DNA of 64,000 nt from positions 620,001 through 684,000 of the forward strand of contig NZ_CP029289.2 in NCBI RefSeq assembly GCF_003201835.2, read 5' to 3'. The notes under the pieces are model-generated. The model did no database searches, was not told where the DNA came from, and saw only the letters and a program-made list of their open reading frames with translations. This DNA comes from Acidianus brierleyi (GTDB taxonomy: Archaea; Thermoproteota; Thermoprotei_A; Sulfolobales; Sulfolobaceae). How positions within the stretch are numbered: the first letter of the stretch is position 1; every line of letters starts with the position of its first letter. A program made the translations under genes and the position numbers. Shown one piece after another: positions 28,724 to 38,988 of the stretch.

Positions 28724-30295
28724 ATGAACACAGCAGAATTAATACTTGAGGCAATTTCAAAATACACAGATAAAGTATTCATAGTTTCTGGAACTGATTA
28801 TCCTGCATTTATAAAAGCCGAATTGAAAATCAAAAATCCAGAATTTGTTGTAATACCTCATGAAATCACTGCAGCAAGTGCTGCAATAGGATATTCTTTA
28901 GGAAATAAACTAGGAGTTTTAATGGTTCATACGGTTCCTGGAACTCTGAATGCTCTAGGAATAATCGCTAATGCTTATACTTCAAGAATACCTTTGCTTG
29001 TTATTGCAGGTAAAAGTCCTTATACTGATAAGGGAAATCTCGCAAGCAGAGATCTAAGAATTCATTGGACTCAAGACGCAGATCAAGAGGAAATAGTTAG
29101 GAAATACGTCAAATGGGAATTCGAAATTAGAGATCCGTCTCAAGTTTCATCATCAATTTCACGTGCTATACAGATAGCATTAAGTGAACCTCAAGGTCCA
29201 GTATATATTGCAATACCCAGAGAAGTAAGTATAGCCGATGTAAATAACAAAAAAGTAAATATGGATCCTTTCTATCCTGGAATTCCAGACTACTATCTGG
29301 AAAAAGCAAAAGAAATGATATTACGAGCATCTAATCCAGTAATATTAACATGGAGAGCTGGAAGAAAAGAGCCTTGGTTTAATTCATTAAGAAACTTTGC
29401 GGATAATGCTGAAATTCCAGTAGTAAATTACGTAGGAGAAAGGGTTAACTATCCATCTTCAGGCAAAATGGCTATAGATCATTATAATCTTAAAGATTCT
29501 GATTTAATAATAGAAGTAGAAACTGAAGTTCCTTGGATTCCAAAATATACTGACGTTGATGCAAAGATAATAAAGGTAGATGTAGATCCTTCATATTCTT
29601 ATATTCCATATTATGAGTTTCCATGTGACTTATGTATTCAGTCATCTGTAGACGAATTTTTCAATAAACTTAAAATACAAAGAAAAGCTGAGAAGGATCT
29701 TTTAGAGGAGATTGAGAAGCAAAAAGAAGAAAAAATTGAAAGAATAAAGAAATTATCAGATTTAAAAGAAATACATCCTGATTATCTATCTTATGAAATC
29801 GGTAAAATAAAATGGAGCGTCTTTAATGAATATGACTTAAATCAGAAATACGGAGGATTTGATGAATTTAACTCGTATTTTGGCGATCCTGCTATGGGAC
29901 ATCTAGGATGGGCTTTAGGAGCTAGTGTAGGCTACAAAATGTCTACAGGAAAGGATGTTATAGCTACGGTAGGTGATGGATCATTTATTTTTGGTGTTCC
30001 TACAGCGTTTTATTATATAAGTAAAAAATATCCAATATTGACAGTAATTTTCGATAATAAGAGTTGGAATGCAGTAGAAAAGGCTGTAAAAGAAGTCTAT
30101 CCAGAGGAAAAATTTAGCAGTTATCCTGGATCTGATATAGATATAGACAATTTACCTAAAACCATAGAAAGCATAGGTGGATTTTACGAGTATATTGAAA
30201 GACCTAGTGAAGTAGAAGATGCTCTAAGGAAAGGTAAAGAAAAAGTAAAATCTGGTATTCCATCTATTATTCATGCTAAAGTTATAAAAGAATAA
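28724..30295 (+). CDS. Thiamine diphosphate-dependent enzyme (acetolactate synthase/decarboxylase family)
   Basis: The 523-residue protein has the three-domain TPP layout: an N-terminal domain with the catalytic Glu in VIPHEITAASAA (about residue 46), a central domain, and a C-terminal TPP domain with VGDGSFIFGVP (about residue 416) followed by the metal-binding Asn in FDNKSWNAV. It resembles benzoylformate decarboxylase and acetolactate synthase-like proteins. The substrate is unknown. A HEPN gene follows 24 bases downstream. Confidence 0.8.
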   Translation: MNTAELILEAISKYTDKVFIVSGTDYPAFIKAELKIKNPEFVVIPHEITAASAAIGYSLGNKLGVLMVHTVPGTLNALGIIANAYTSRIPLLVIAGKSPYTDKGNLASRDLRIHWTQDADQEEIVRKYVKWEFEIRDPSQVSSSISRAIQIALSEPQGPVYIAIPREVSIADVNNKKVNMDPFYPGIPDYYLEKAKEMILRASNPVILTWRAGRKEPWFNSLRNFADNAEIPVVNYVGERVNYPSSGKMAIDHYNLKDSDLIIEVETEVPWIPKYTDVDAKIIKVDVDPSYSYIPYYEFPCDLCIQSSVDEFFNKLKIQRKAEKDLLEEIEKQKEEKIERIKKLSDLKEIHPDYLSYEIGKIKWSVFNEYDLNQKYGGFDEFNSYFGDPAMGHLGWALGASVGYKMSTGKDVIATVGDGSFIFGVPTAFYYISKKYPILTVIFDNKSWNAVEKAVKEVYPEEKFSSYPGSDIDIDNLPKTIESIGGFYEYIERPSEVEDALRKGKEKVKSGIPSIIHAKVIKE

Positions 30296-30319
30296 AAACT
30301 TTTTACTGAAAACAATTAT

Positions 30320-30676
30320 ATGGCAAAATGGTTTGAGAAAAGCAATAGGGATAGAGAAGTTGCTAAAAGGCTGCTGCAAGAAGGTTTTTTTCCTGAGGCA
30401 TGTTTTCATTCCCATATGGCTGTAGAACTTAAGCTTAAAGGAATTCTTATAGAGAGCACTGGAGCTATAATCTATACGCATTCTTTAAAAAGGCTTTTGA
30501 AAGAATTAGAGAAAATAAAGCGTATTACTATTGACGAAAAACTAATAGAGTGTGCAGACTATTTGTCTTCACTATACACTGGTTCAAGATATCCTGAAGA
30601 ATCATTAATAGATTTGGAGAAAGAAGAAGGTGAAAGATGTGTCAAATGCATGGAAGAATTACTCTCTATTCTCTGA
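30320..30676 (+). CDS. HEPN-domain protein, toxin of a HEPN/MNT pair
   Basis: The 118-residue helical protein has the HEPN pattern AKRLLQEGFFPEACFHSHMAVELKLK and the late RYPEE motif (LYTGSRYPEESLID) common to HEPN proteins paired with minimal nucleotidyltransferases. It overlaps the MNT gene by 47 bases. HEPN/MNT pairs act as toxin-antitoxin modules in which the MNT modifies the HEPN. Confidence 0.75.
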   Translation: MAKWFEKSNRDREVAKRLLQEGFFPEACFHSHMAVELKLKGILIESTGAIIYTHSLKRLLKELEKIKRITIDEKLIECADYLSSLYTGSRYPEESLIDLEKEEGERCVKCMEELLSIL

Positions 30677-31046
30677 TTTATTGGAAATATATAAAGAGGA
30701 GGAAAAAGATTTCAATAATTACGTATCTAAACTATGTACTAAATATTCTGTAATTCTTTTTGGTTCTCGAGCGAGGAAAGATAATAAAATATATAGTGAT
30801 TACGATATATTAGTAATAGGTAATGAAAGGCCTCCTTTACCGCCAACTGATGCTATAGATGTACACTTTATTAAAGTATCGTTAATAGATAGTGAAATAA
30901 AAGACTTCAATACTATAGTAATAGATGCGTTCTATGAGGGAATTATATTATGTGATACACTAAATATCTATGAGAAAGCTAAAAATATGGTAATAGAAAG
31001 AATACGCGGTTTAAAAAGAATTAAAGACGGTTGGGAAAAAATATGA
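30630..31046 (+). CDS. Minimal nucleotidyltransferase (MNT), antitoxin partner
   Basis: The 138-residue protein has the polymerase beta-like motif VILFGSRARKDN...YSDYDILVIG, with the G-S pair and the D-x-D metal ligands. The start is probably GTG 30630 or a nearby in-frame codon, since it overlaps the HEPN gene. In known pairs the MNT adds nucleotides to the HEPN tyrosine to silence it; here that is inferred. Confidence 0.75.
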   Translation: MKDVSNAWKNYSLFSDLLEIYKEEEKDFNNYVSKLCTKYSVILFGSRARKDNKIYSDYDILVIGNERPPLPPTDAIDVHFIKVSLIDSEIKDFNTIVIDAFYEGIILCDTLNIYEKAKNMVIERIRGLKRIKDGWEKI

Positions 31047-31406
31047 ATTAAATAGAAGGACTTTAGTTACTGTTAAATTTATCTATATCTAAATATTTTA
31101 ACATATTTTTGCGATAATTTATTTGAAATGTCCTACAAGTCTTTCCTTTAAATTAATTCTCCTTAAGCTCACGGACTATTGAAAATAATAAATTAAGATT
31201 TGTGATAAACTTCAATAAATTTAATAACTTCTAGTTTTTCCATTATAAACATGTAAGATTTCTATGTGAATTCTATATATTAAGAAATCACGAATTAATT
31301 ATTAAAAATAAGCAAAAATATGTGTTTAAGTTACTATAAAGAAATTTAGTGAAAGGGTTCTAATATTTAACAAAAGGATTAAAACGGAATTAATTCATTC
31401 TAAAAT
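31047..31406. other. Intergenic region before tldD
   Basis: About 360 AT-rich bases without a supported gene. The tldD promoter must lie here, but no single TATA-like box stands out at the right distance. Confidence 0.4.
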
Positions 31407-32780
31407 ATGGACTTAGAAAATGTAATAAAAAGATTCGATACATATAACTACTTAGAAGCTAGGTTTCATAAAAATGACTCATTATCTATATTTCTAATGG
31501 ATGGGCAACTATTAGGAGTAACTAAAGAAACTTATTCAGGATATTCAGTAAGAGCATACGATAAGGGCATTCTTTATTTTGCGTCCTCTACTACACCAGA
31601 AAATCTTGAATTGAAAAAAGTAGAAAGTAACGGGTGGGAAGAATTAGGAGAAGAAGAAACTACGTCAGGCAAGTATACTGTTAATCAAAGGAAGACCTTC
31701 GACTCATTACCTATAGATGAGAAAATAAAATATCTTAAAGATATTTACACTAGGATGAAACAACTTGATATCAAATCTAAATTATTAAATTTCAATATGT
31801 ATTACGTAGAATCAACAGAAGATAAAAGAATAATGTTTAAAGACGGTTCTATAGTAGAAGGTAACGTACCTAGAATAGGAATATATTATTCTCTTGTTAT
31901 GAAATACATGGATAAGACAGTAACAGTTTGGTCTGACGAATATGGTGGTAGTGGAGGATTAGAGTGGCTAGATCGTTGGAATATTGGAGAAGAACTAGAA
32001 AATAAAATAAGAGAAGTAGATAATGTATTAACTAAAGGGAAAAGTCCTAAGGAAGGAAAAACAGACATAGTGCTGAGTTCAATGTTAGCTGGTATAATGG
32101 CTCATGAGTCTGTAGGTCATCCATTTGAGGCTGATAGAGTTTTAGGAAGAGAAGCTGCACAAGCAGGAATGAGTTACTTAAGAGATTTAAATACAAAGAA
32201 AATAGGCAGTGAAGCTGTAAGTGTAATAGACGATCCTACATTGCCTAATAGTAATGGATTTTTCCAAATAGACGATGAAGGTATTAAGGCAAGACCTAAA
32301 TATTTAATAAAGAACGGTGAAGTTACGGAATTATTGCAGGATAGATTTTCATCACCTAAATATAATACAAAAAGTAATGGTTCAGCCAGGGCAATGAGCT
32401 ACAATAGAGAGCCTATAATAAGAATGTCTAACACTTTCTTCCAGCCTGGGAACATGACTTTTGATGAACTTTTAGAGGATATTAAAGAAGGAATATATTT
32501 CAAAAGTTACATGGAATGGAATATAGACGATATGAGATTAGGTGAACGATACGTGGGTCTAGAAGCATATGAAATAAAGAACGGTGAAATAGGCGATCCG
32601 TTACTTTTCCCTGTGTTAGAAGGGAAAACTACAGAATTCCTTCCATCAATAGATGCTGCAGATAATGAAATTCATTTTTACGCTGGGCTTTGCGGTAAAG
32701 GAGATCCTGATCAGGCAGTTCCAGTATGGTTAGGAGGACCAGATCTAAGATTAAGAAATGTTAGAGTGAAGGTGATGTAA
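31407..32780 (+). CDS. tldD: TldD metalloprotease subunit
   Basis: The 457-residue protein has the TldD zinc motif HESVGHPFEADRVLG at about residue 233, and conserved GINDMRLGERY-like text (WNIDDMRLGERYVGLEAYE). TldD pairs with TldE (PmbA) to make a peptide-degrading protease that in bacteria trims modified peptides such as microcin B17. The partner gene follows with no gap. Confidence 0.85.
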   Translation: MDLENVIKRFDTYNYLEARFHKNDSLSIFLMDGQLLGVTKETYSGYSVRAYDKGILYFASSTTPENLELKKVESNGWEELGEEETTSGKYTVNQRKTFDSLPIDEKIKYLKDIYTRMKQLDIKSKLLNFNMYYVESTEDKRIMFKDGSIVEGNVPRIGIYYSLVMKYMDKTVTVWSDEYGGSGGLEWLDRWNIGEELENKIREVDNVLTKGKSPKEGKTDIVLSSMLAGIMAHESVGHPFEADRVLGREAAQAGMSYLRDLNTKKIGSEAVSVIDDPTLPNSNGFFQIDDEGIKARPKYLIKNGEVTELLQDRFSSPKYNTKSNGSARAMSYNREPIIRMSNTFFQPGNMTFDELLEDIKEGIYFKSYMEWNIDDMRLGERYVGLEAYEIKNGEIGDPLLFPVLEGKTTEFLPSIDAADNEIHFYAGLCGKGDPDQAVPVWLGGPDLRLRNVRVKVM

Positions 32781-34046
32781 ATGAATGATGATCTATTAGC
32801 GTTAAAAGAAAAAATTAGAGGATTTGAGGAATTTGCAATTTTTAAAACTAAGAATGAGAACACTGTCGTAAAATTTGTAACTGGAAAAGTTTCTACTGTC
32901 CAAAGATTAAATGATGAGGTTTATTACGTCCTTTTAAAGAGCAATAAAAAATATATTATAACTACATTAAGAGGAAATGTGGAAATAGATAATTTCAATA
33001 ATTTAATAAAAATAATGGACGAACCAAAGCTTTCACCAAAGATTTCTGATAATGATAGGGAATACAGGTTTATAAAATTAGATGATGAAATAGAAAAAAT
33101 AAGAGAAGATCCTAGCAATGTGATCTCTCTGGTTCTAAGTTCAGAATACCCAATTTCTGGAATAATAAATATCAGAAAAGTATCAATTTCCTTATTAACA
33201 TCAAAAGGATTTAACGGTAATGATACAAGAAATTCTATAGATGGATATTTTAGAGCGTTCAACGGAGATTTTTCAGGCCAATGGGCATTCGCTTCTTCCA
33301 AATATTCGGATTCTATAATAAAGGACAGCGTAAATACTGCATGTGAATTTGCTTCCATAAATAAGAAAATAGACATAGATGATGGAAAATACGACGTTGT
33401 GCTTTCTCCCTTAGTTTTTGGTAACCTCATGAATTATCTAGCAGGTATGTCTTCTGGATTATCCATAATGATGGGAGAATCCATATTTGCCAAATATAAG
33501 CCTGGAAATAAGATAGCAAACGAAAAATTTACTTTCTCAGACGTTCCTAAAGAAGATAGACCGTCTGCATTAGAATTTGATCAAGAGGCTACTTTTACTA
33601 GGAATAAAAAGATTATAGATCATGGAGTTTACAATACACCGTTACTTAATAACGAAATAGCTGAAATAATGAATCTTGAAACTACTGGAAATGCAGGTTG
33701 GATATCTCCAACTCCTTGGACATTAGATGTTGAACAAGGAACAATAAGTAAGGATTCATTACTATCTGGAAACGTTATAATGTTTAATAATAATTGGTAT
33801 ACTAGGTTCCAAAATTACGTCGAAGGAAACTTTTCTACTGTGGGTAGAGACGCAGTAGTCGTCTATAAGAACGGAAATATAGAAGGAGTAGCAGGAAGGT
33901 TAAGAATTGCAGACAGTCTTAATAATATAATAGGAAATATCGAAGAACTATCTAAGGAAAGGTACTTAGTAAAATGGTGGGACGCTCCTCTTCCTGTTCT
34001 TTCTCCATATGTACTAATAAAAGACGTAAAAATAACTAAAGCATAA
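32781..34046 (+). CDS. tldE: TldE/PmbA subunit
   Basis: The 421-residue protein matches TldE: it has the same fold pattern but no HExxxH motif, and it contains DGKYDVVLSPLVFGNLMNYL and the C-terminal KDVKITKA tail. It follows directly after tldD and forms the non-catalytic half of the heterodimer. It converges with doxA, 17 bases apart. Confidence 0.85.
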   Translation: MNDDLLALKEKIRGFEEFAIFKTKNENTVVKFVTGKVSTVQRLNDEVYYVLLKSNKKYIITTLRGNVEIDNFNNLIKIMDEPKLSPKISDNDREYRFIKLDDEIEKIREDPSNVISLVLSSEYPISGIINIRKVSISLLTSKGFNGNDTRNSIDGYFRAFNGDFSGQWAFASSKYSDSIIKDSVNTACEFASINKKIDIDDGKYDVVLSPLVFGNLMNYLAGMSSGLSIMMGESIFAKYKPGNKIANEKFTFSDVPKEDRPSALEFDQEATFTRNKKIIDHGVYNTPLLNNEIAEIMNLETTGNAGWISPTPWTLDVEQGTISKDSLLSGNVIMFNNNWYTRFQNYVEGNFSTVGRDAVVVYKNGNIEGVAGRLRIADSLNNIIGNIEELSKERYLVKWWDAPLPVLSPYVLIKDVKITKA

Positions 34047-34063
34047 TTTTTTTTAAAAAAAAA

Positions 34064-34573
34064 TTAAATTACTTGAACGGTTACTTGGAATTTTATTCCA
34101 TAGGATTCGTAATCTCCGTCTACATCATACGCTCTTACTATATATTTACCCGGTTGTATATGGAAAGGTGCTTGTAGTATTACAGTGGCATTTTGTCCTA
34201 ACGGTACAACTAACGCAAACTTATTAGAATGTACTGGATGAAGTGGAAACTCGTTTATTATATCGGAACTTGGTATATGGGATAACTGTGAAGGTCCCCA
34301 TTCATATAATACTGATCCATTAGGATAAAGTATTTGCACTAAAACTACGAAACCGCCATATGTATCAGAACCTGCAGTATTTGCTATTTGTAAGAATAGA
34401 GTTCCATTTGAATATAGTTTTGTACCAGTTAGAACATATGCAGGGATTTTAGAATAGTTAGTTAAATGAGTAAATCCTTGGTAATTAATTTGATAAAGTC
34501 CGAAAGTTACTCCTGTAACTAAAATCATTAATAATATTGCAATTAGACCTATTCTATCCATGATTATCACCAT
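34064..34573 (-). CDS. doxA: Thiosulfate:quinone oxidoreductase small subunit DoxA
   Basis: The 169-residue protein has an N-terminal anchor helix ([20 protein letters not shown]) and an outer beta-sandwich domain with the conserved [16 protein letters not shown] and [20 protein letters not shown] segments. Together with DoxD it makes the thiosulfate:quinone oxidoreductase known from Acidianus ambivalens, which oxidises thiosulfate to tetrathionate. It overlaps doxD by 7 bases. Confidence 0.85.
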   Translation of the reverse strand: MVIIMDRIGLIAILLMILVTGVTFGLYQINYQGFTHLTNYSKIPAYVLTGTKLYSNGTLFLQIANTAGSDTYGGFVVLVQILYPNGSVLYEWGPSQLSHIPSSDIINEFPLHPVHSNKFALVVPLGQNATVILQAPFHIQPGKYIVRAYDVDGDYESYGIKFQVTVQVI

Positions 34574-35094
34574 AATGGAATTTTATATTTCCATATCTTT
34601 ATCCCATCAGGATATTTCTTATATAGGTACTGATCAATAGATAACCATCTACTCCCTGTAAATACGAACATGAAAGCAGCAGCTCCTTCGGTAGCAGCTA
34701 TTTGCCATTCATCAACACAAGTTGACCCTAACCATCCTCCAGCTGCACCTATACCCCATGCTAATCCAGCTATTACTAGTCCAGATAATCTAGTTAAAAG
34801 TCCTAGCATTAGAAATAAACCGAAAATCGCCTCTAAACTTGTGAACAAAATTAAAAAGTAGTAAAGAAACGCTGGATGCATTAAGCTGTATATTAAAACG
34901 CCCTTAACAGGAGGCCATGCATGCGGTAAGAACGTAATTAATTTCCCTCCTACATATGCTGGCGAATTAGGATCAAGCTTAGTTGGAACGTTGACAGTTC
35001 TTCTTAGAAATGCAGAGAAATACATCCAACCCAACGTTATTCTCAAAATGGGCAAAAACTTCTGAGTATTATCTACAACTTTACTTTGTGCCAT
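34567..35094 (-). CDS. doxD: Thiosulfate:quinone oxidoreductase large subunit DoxD
   Basis: The 175-residue protein has four membrane helices and matches Dox[21 protein letters not shown] at the start, and [31 protein letters not shown] later. It carries the quinone-binding part of the complex. The gene comes first in the doxDA unit, as in Acidianus ambivalens, and the two stop/start codons overlap. Confidence 0.88.
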   Translation of the reverse strand: MAQSKVVDNTQKFLPILRITLGWMYFSAFLRRTVNVPTKLDPNSPAYVGGKLITFLPHAWPPVKGVLIYSLMHPAFLYYFLILFTSLEAIFGLFLMLGLLTRLSGLVIAGLAWGIGAAGGWLGSTCVDEWQIAATEGAAAFMFVFTGSRWLSIDQYLYKKYPDGIKIWKYKIPLW

Positions 35095-35307
35095 TTTTTC
35101 TCAAAATAATATATTGCAGTTTAAACGTTTTAATTTATTTTATGAAAATCTATTCTAAGTCATTTTAACTCAGTTTAACTTAATTATTATAAAATCTATT
35201 ATAGACTTAATTAATTTTACCAGTTTTTACTGAATATTTTTAATCGTTTCAATATCACATAAACTTAGTCAGAATATGGACTATAGAAAATATTAGAAAA
35301 AATGTTT

Positions 35308-36738
35308 TTAGATAAAATCTCTTACTTTTATTTTCCTAGAAAGATATACAAAGACTATAGAGAATGATATGAGTCCCAAAAAAATATAGATAAATGATTG
35401 TCCTATAGTCTGTGGGCTGAAATATAACCCTAAAATTATTATTAATCCTAAACCTACTGATGCTAAAATAGATATTATTCTATATATCCAGTGAATATGT
35501 TCCTTAGAATTTTCTTTACCCATAGGTCTATGTTTTAACCAGAAAAATACTATTCCTGATATACTATCAAGAAAGAACTCCATAGCTAAAAATATTCCTG
35601 CAGCACTAAGTACCATTGTGAAGAAAGACTGAACTGATGGTGAAAGTAACATTAAAACATTAAGAAGAATGTTTAACCCTGAAATGATGAATATATTCAT
35701 CCAAGGGCTACCAAATCCTTCATGTACCCAGCCAAAGAATGAAGGTAAAAGATTATCTCTAGCCATAGCATACCATGCTCTACTTAATATAAAAGCAGTT
35801 AACCAAAGGGAGCTTGCGGTTGAAAGCAGAACTGCTAGATCTATTAACCAGGAGTATGACGGAATTATACCTTGAGCCCACGTAAATAGTGGATCTACAC
35901 TTTGCGACAATAAGTTCAATGGAGTTTCTATCGTCATTAAAGGCATAGTTATTCCATATATCATAAGAACACTAAGCAACCCTATTATTCCACTTAAACC
36001 TGGCCATTGTTTAGGCTTTTTAGATTCTTCAGAAGAGTAACTATCTATTTCCCATCCATCTACTATGGTTGAAGCTACTATCATTGCTAGTATTACTCCA
36101 CTCCAGTTTACCTTAGTGTCAAAAAACCAGTTAAAACTGAAAGGATTTACAACCTTAAAGTGTGTAAGTCCAAAACCGAGGAAAAGGGATAAAATAACTA
36201 TCTCTATCACGAGGAAAGCCTCAGTAAATCTGGCTGTAGGTTTTGCACCTAGTATAAGAGGAATCGTTGCTATAATTACCCATATTATTCCCATTATAGC
36301 CACATATAATTGGCTTGAATATACGTTATATGATATTAATCCTAGAGAATAAAGTAAAGCAAGTGTGTATTCTCCTGCAGGAACTACTATGGGTGGAATA
36401 GAGAAGAAGTAGGCTAGAGTTATTATCCATGCTTGAAAAGATCCGAATTTTCTTCCTATAATTTTAGTTCCCCAATGATACGATGCTCCTGCATTAGGGT
36501 AATGAATATTGAATTGTCTGAAAATGAATGCTGTCAATAAAAAAGGTAAAGCAGTTAAAAAGGTAGCCATTATAGCTTGAGAACCTGCCAATGATACCAT
36601 TACACCGTATGCTGCTGCAATACTGAATGTTGGAGCTACGGAAGAAGTTGAAAGAGGTATTAAATCTAGAATATGTAACACGTCTCTTTTAAGATCTGAT
36701 ATCTCGGTATGAATACCATGGCTGGATTTTCCTACCAT
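35308..36738 (-). CDS. APC-superfamily amino acid permease
   Basis: The 476-residue protein has about 12 hydrophobic segments and APC features in helix 1 (LIPLSTSSVAPTFSIAAAYG) and helix 6 (IVDGWEIDSYSSEESKKPKQ). It is different from the permease at 20,638-22,050. It probably imports amino acids. An IS5-like element lies 48 bases upstream of its start and may have changed its promoter. Confidence 0.78.
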   Translation of the reverse strand: MVGKSSHGIHTEISDLKRDVLHILDLIPLSTSSVAPTFSIAAAYGVMVSLAGSQAIMATFLTALPFLLTAFIFRQFNIHYPNAGASYHWGTKIIGRKFGSFQAWIITLAYFFSIPPIVVPAGEYTLALLYSLGLISYNVYSSQLYVAIMGIIWVIIATIPLILGAKPTARFTEAFLVIEIVILSLFLGFGLTHFKVVNPFSFNWFFDTKVNWSGVILAMIVASTIVDGWEIDSYSSEESKKPKQWPGLSGIIGLLSVLMIYGITMPLMTIETPLNLLSQSVDPLFTWAQGIIPSYSWLIDLAVLLSTASSLWLTAFILSRAWYAMARDNLLPSFFGWVHEGFGSPWMNIFIISGLNILLNVLMLLSPSVQSFFTMVLSAAGIFLAMEFFLDSISGIVFFWLKHRPMGKENSKEHIHWIYRIISILASVGLGLIIILGLYFSPQTIGQSFIYIFLGLISFSIVFVYLSRKIKVRDFI

Positions 36739-36786
36739 AAATATAAGAGCTCTTAAATATTTTAAAAGTTTTCTGAAGTTTCTACG

Positions 36787-37826
36787 TTGTGGATCGCCTC
36801 AGAATTATACAAAAATTTTTAAGTAATTATGCAGAGCATTACCCATGGAAAAGAAGAACACTAGGGATTGGAGCAAGTACGATGAGAACGTGGTAACAAG
36901 ATATAAGCTAATGTTCCCCTTCTACGTCTTCGAACACTGGTGGGAATTACTCCAGGAAGAGAACAGGTATGCTAAGACCAAGTACAAGGCACCAAAGGAG
37001 TTCAACGACTTCCTAGCATTCCTACACTTATTCTTACCTTACAGAGCAATAGAAGGAGTACTAAGCGCACTAGCAGAAATGAAGATAATACCGACAAGCC
37101 TAGATTATTCAACAATATGGGAAAGGGTAAGAAACATGAATATTAATTTCCCTGAAGCGAGTGACGAACTTGAAGTAATAGCTGATGGTACTGGAATAAG
37201 CACAACAAGAGGAGGACAATAGTAGCAAAGTGGGGCAAAAGGAGGGATTCAAAATTCCTTAAGATTGAAGTAGTTATGGAGAAGGACGAGTTCAAGATAG
37301 TAAGCGCTGAGGTGACGAGTAATGAGGCCGAATCTGCTTCAAAGTAAAGGACTTGAAGGAAAAGGGTAAGGAAGTTAAGAGGTTCTATGGCGATAAGGCT
37401 TATGATACTAACGAGATTTATAATCTTGGTGTTGATGTTGTTGTTCCTCCTAGGAAAGACGCTTTAGGCGTGGTCATCCTGCTAGGCGTAAGGCTGTGCG
37501 CGAGTTCAAGAAGTTGGGTTATGAACGTTGGCGGGATGAGAAGGGTTATGGTAATAGGTGGTTGGTTGAATCCTTGTTCTCAGCGGTTAAGCGTACTTTT
37601 GGTGAGTCTGTTAGGGCTACGAGTTTTGCTGGTCAAGTTGTTGAGGCTAAGCTCAAGTTTTGGGCTTATGCTTGGATGATGTACATGGCCAACCTTGTTG
37701 TTGGTCGAGCTAAGGGCTTTGAGGTCAAGAAGTAGTATAGTAAATTATTTAGGAGAGATATTATTTTCTATAGAAAACATATTTTTACTGTATCATCCTA
37801 TTGAAATATATTGAACGAATCCACAA
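36787..37826 (+). mobile_element. IS5-like insertion sequence, copy 1 (dead)
   Basis: A 1,040-base element bounded by imperfect inverted repeats beginning TTGTGGAT (left at 36,787, right ending CCACAA at 37,826). It carries a broken transposase gene. The second copy is at 51,930-52,955, and the two share the same transposase family and end sequences but are clearly diverged. No obvious target duplication was seen. Confidence 0.7.
36845..37735 (+). pseudogene. IS5-like transposase, frameshifted (copy 1)
   Basis: The first part (ATG 36845 to 37222) reads RDWSKYDENVVTRYKLMFPF... and LEVIADGTGISTTRGGQ, the first catalytic Asp motif. A 4-base deletion near 37,215 and another break near 37,335 put the rest out of frame; the C-terminal part with RWLVESLFSAVKRTFGE (the Glu region) ends at 37,735. 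It is not functional as written. Confidence 0.7.
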
Positions 37827-38054
37827 AGCATGAAGTTTCAATATTATTCTCTATACCTAAAGGACATTCTTGATGTTATAGAGATGATACAATTTCATTT
37901 AAATATTCTCTAGCTTAATAATGATTTTATTTTCATTTAATCGACTTTTAAGTAATAGAGGATTTAGATCATTAGAAGAAATTAAATATATATGTTAATT
38001 TTTACTAAAAATTAGGAGCTAAAAACTTTAAATAAATGAAAATATCTGCCTTTG

Positions 38055-38430
38055 TTAAAAGAATGATGGATCTTCTAACCTTATCCGTTTAATTCCGAGA
38101 TTATCATATACATGGTCTGAACTTATTATTTCGCCCTCTGAAAAAGAATCATGATATGCGTCAAATCCTCCAATACCTTTTCTTATTAGCCATGCTGCTC
38201 TTAAAATCTTCTCGTCAAAGGTTCTTGTAATCTCCATTACCGATAAAGAGACTTTTATAGGATCTAATCCAAATTTCTTACATAATAGCATTAATTCAAT
38301 ATATGTTGTTTAGAGACGTTGTTATGTTACGTGTATTCTCCTTTAATAGTAGCATAGCTTTTTCTTTCAGCCAATATTTAGATTTTAGTAGAGCAAGAAA
38401 AAATCCGTATCAGCGTAAATTAACTTCTTT
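38055..38430 (-). pseudogene. VapC-like PIN-domain toxin, degenerate
   Basis: The intact C-terminal part (LRAAWLIRKGIGGFDAYHDS, ISSDHVYDNLGIKRIRLEDP) is a PIN domain end. The N-terminal part is readable as YADTDFF/LALLKSKYWLKEKA but needs a 1-base shift in a T-run near 38,395, and there is no standard start codon. The catalytic Asp of DTDFF is still visible. It belongs with the antitoxin remnant upstream. Confidence 0.55.
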
Positions 38431-38540
38431 TTCAGCCTCTTTTCTTATACTCTTCTTTAAATCTGTAATACTGAGATCTGGTAATTTTTTCCCTTCCTCC
38501 TCTAAGATCTTAACAGGATCTTCGATTTTGGGAATCAGTG
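38410..38540 (-). pseudogene. VapB-like antitoxin, 5' end missing
   Basis: The frame ends at 38,410 with KIEDPVKILEEEGKKLPDLS...RKEAEKEVNLR, typical of the C-terminal part of an archaeal VapB. Its 5' part is replaced by the IS200/IS605-like sequence that starts at about 38,541. The end overlaps the start region of the VapC remnant, as usual for vapBC. Confidence 0.5.
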
Positions 38541-38829
38541 AACTACCCCGCCCTAACGGACGTGGCTTCCTGCTTCAAAGCCGAGGCTTGCCAAAGGTAG
38601 AGGTCTCAGCTCCACAGGCACTAAGGGTCGTTCCGACCCCGAGCACTAATGTGAACCCACAGTATCCCAATATGGGACTGTTGAATGGAGCAGAGGCGTA
38701 CCACATAGACCCTCGCTTTAACCAAGGCGTCTCGGTGACGCTTACTCCGTCAGTGACTGCCATTAATAGAATATTTGAAAAAGAAGTATTTAAATGTAAC
38801 TACAAAGGGGGCTATTCATCTCCACCCTT
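38541..38829 (+). mobile_element. IS200/IS605-like end remnant, possible guide-RNA region
   Basis: This 290-base stretch is much richer in G and C than its surroundings and begins GAACTACCCCGCCCTAACGG followed by GTGGCTTCCTGCTTC, a sequence type found at tnpB/omega-RNA ends of archaeal IS200/IS605 elements. No tnpB or tnpA gene is present. It interrupts the vapB remnant on the left and is joined to the IS110 copy on the right. The call rests on recalled similarity and composition. Confidence 0.45.
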
Positions 38830-38988
38830 ACGGATGGAGTCTTCCGCCCCTTTGAACCCTATATAGATTAATTAGTTGGGGAGAGTAATAGTCTCCAACT
38901 GGGAAACATGGTCGACCCTTTGACTGAAGCAAAGTCTTCGAACGGGGGCGTGACAAACCCCTACCATCGGACTGAACATTGTGATAAT
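38830..38988 (+). ncRNA. Candidate bridge RNA, copy B
   Basis: The structured leader equals that of copy A apart from single changes, such as a G for C in the right arm of the AGTTGG stem and one C fewer in the early C-run. Its conservation while the coding part has drifted fits a functional non-coding role, but recent duplication would give the same picture. Confidence 0.4.

Noticed and set aside
38303..38866. 187-codon plus-strand frame across the vapBC and IS605-like remnants
   Set aside because: Its first half is antisense to clear vapBC-like coding sequence and its second half runs through non-coding IS DNA. It is not a gene.
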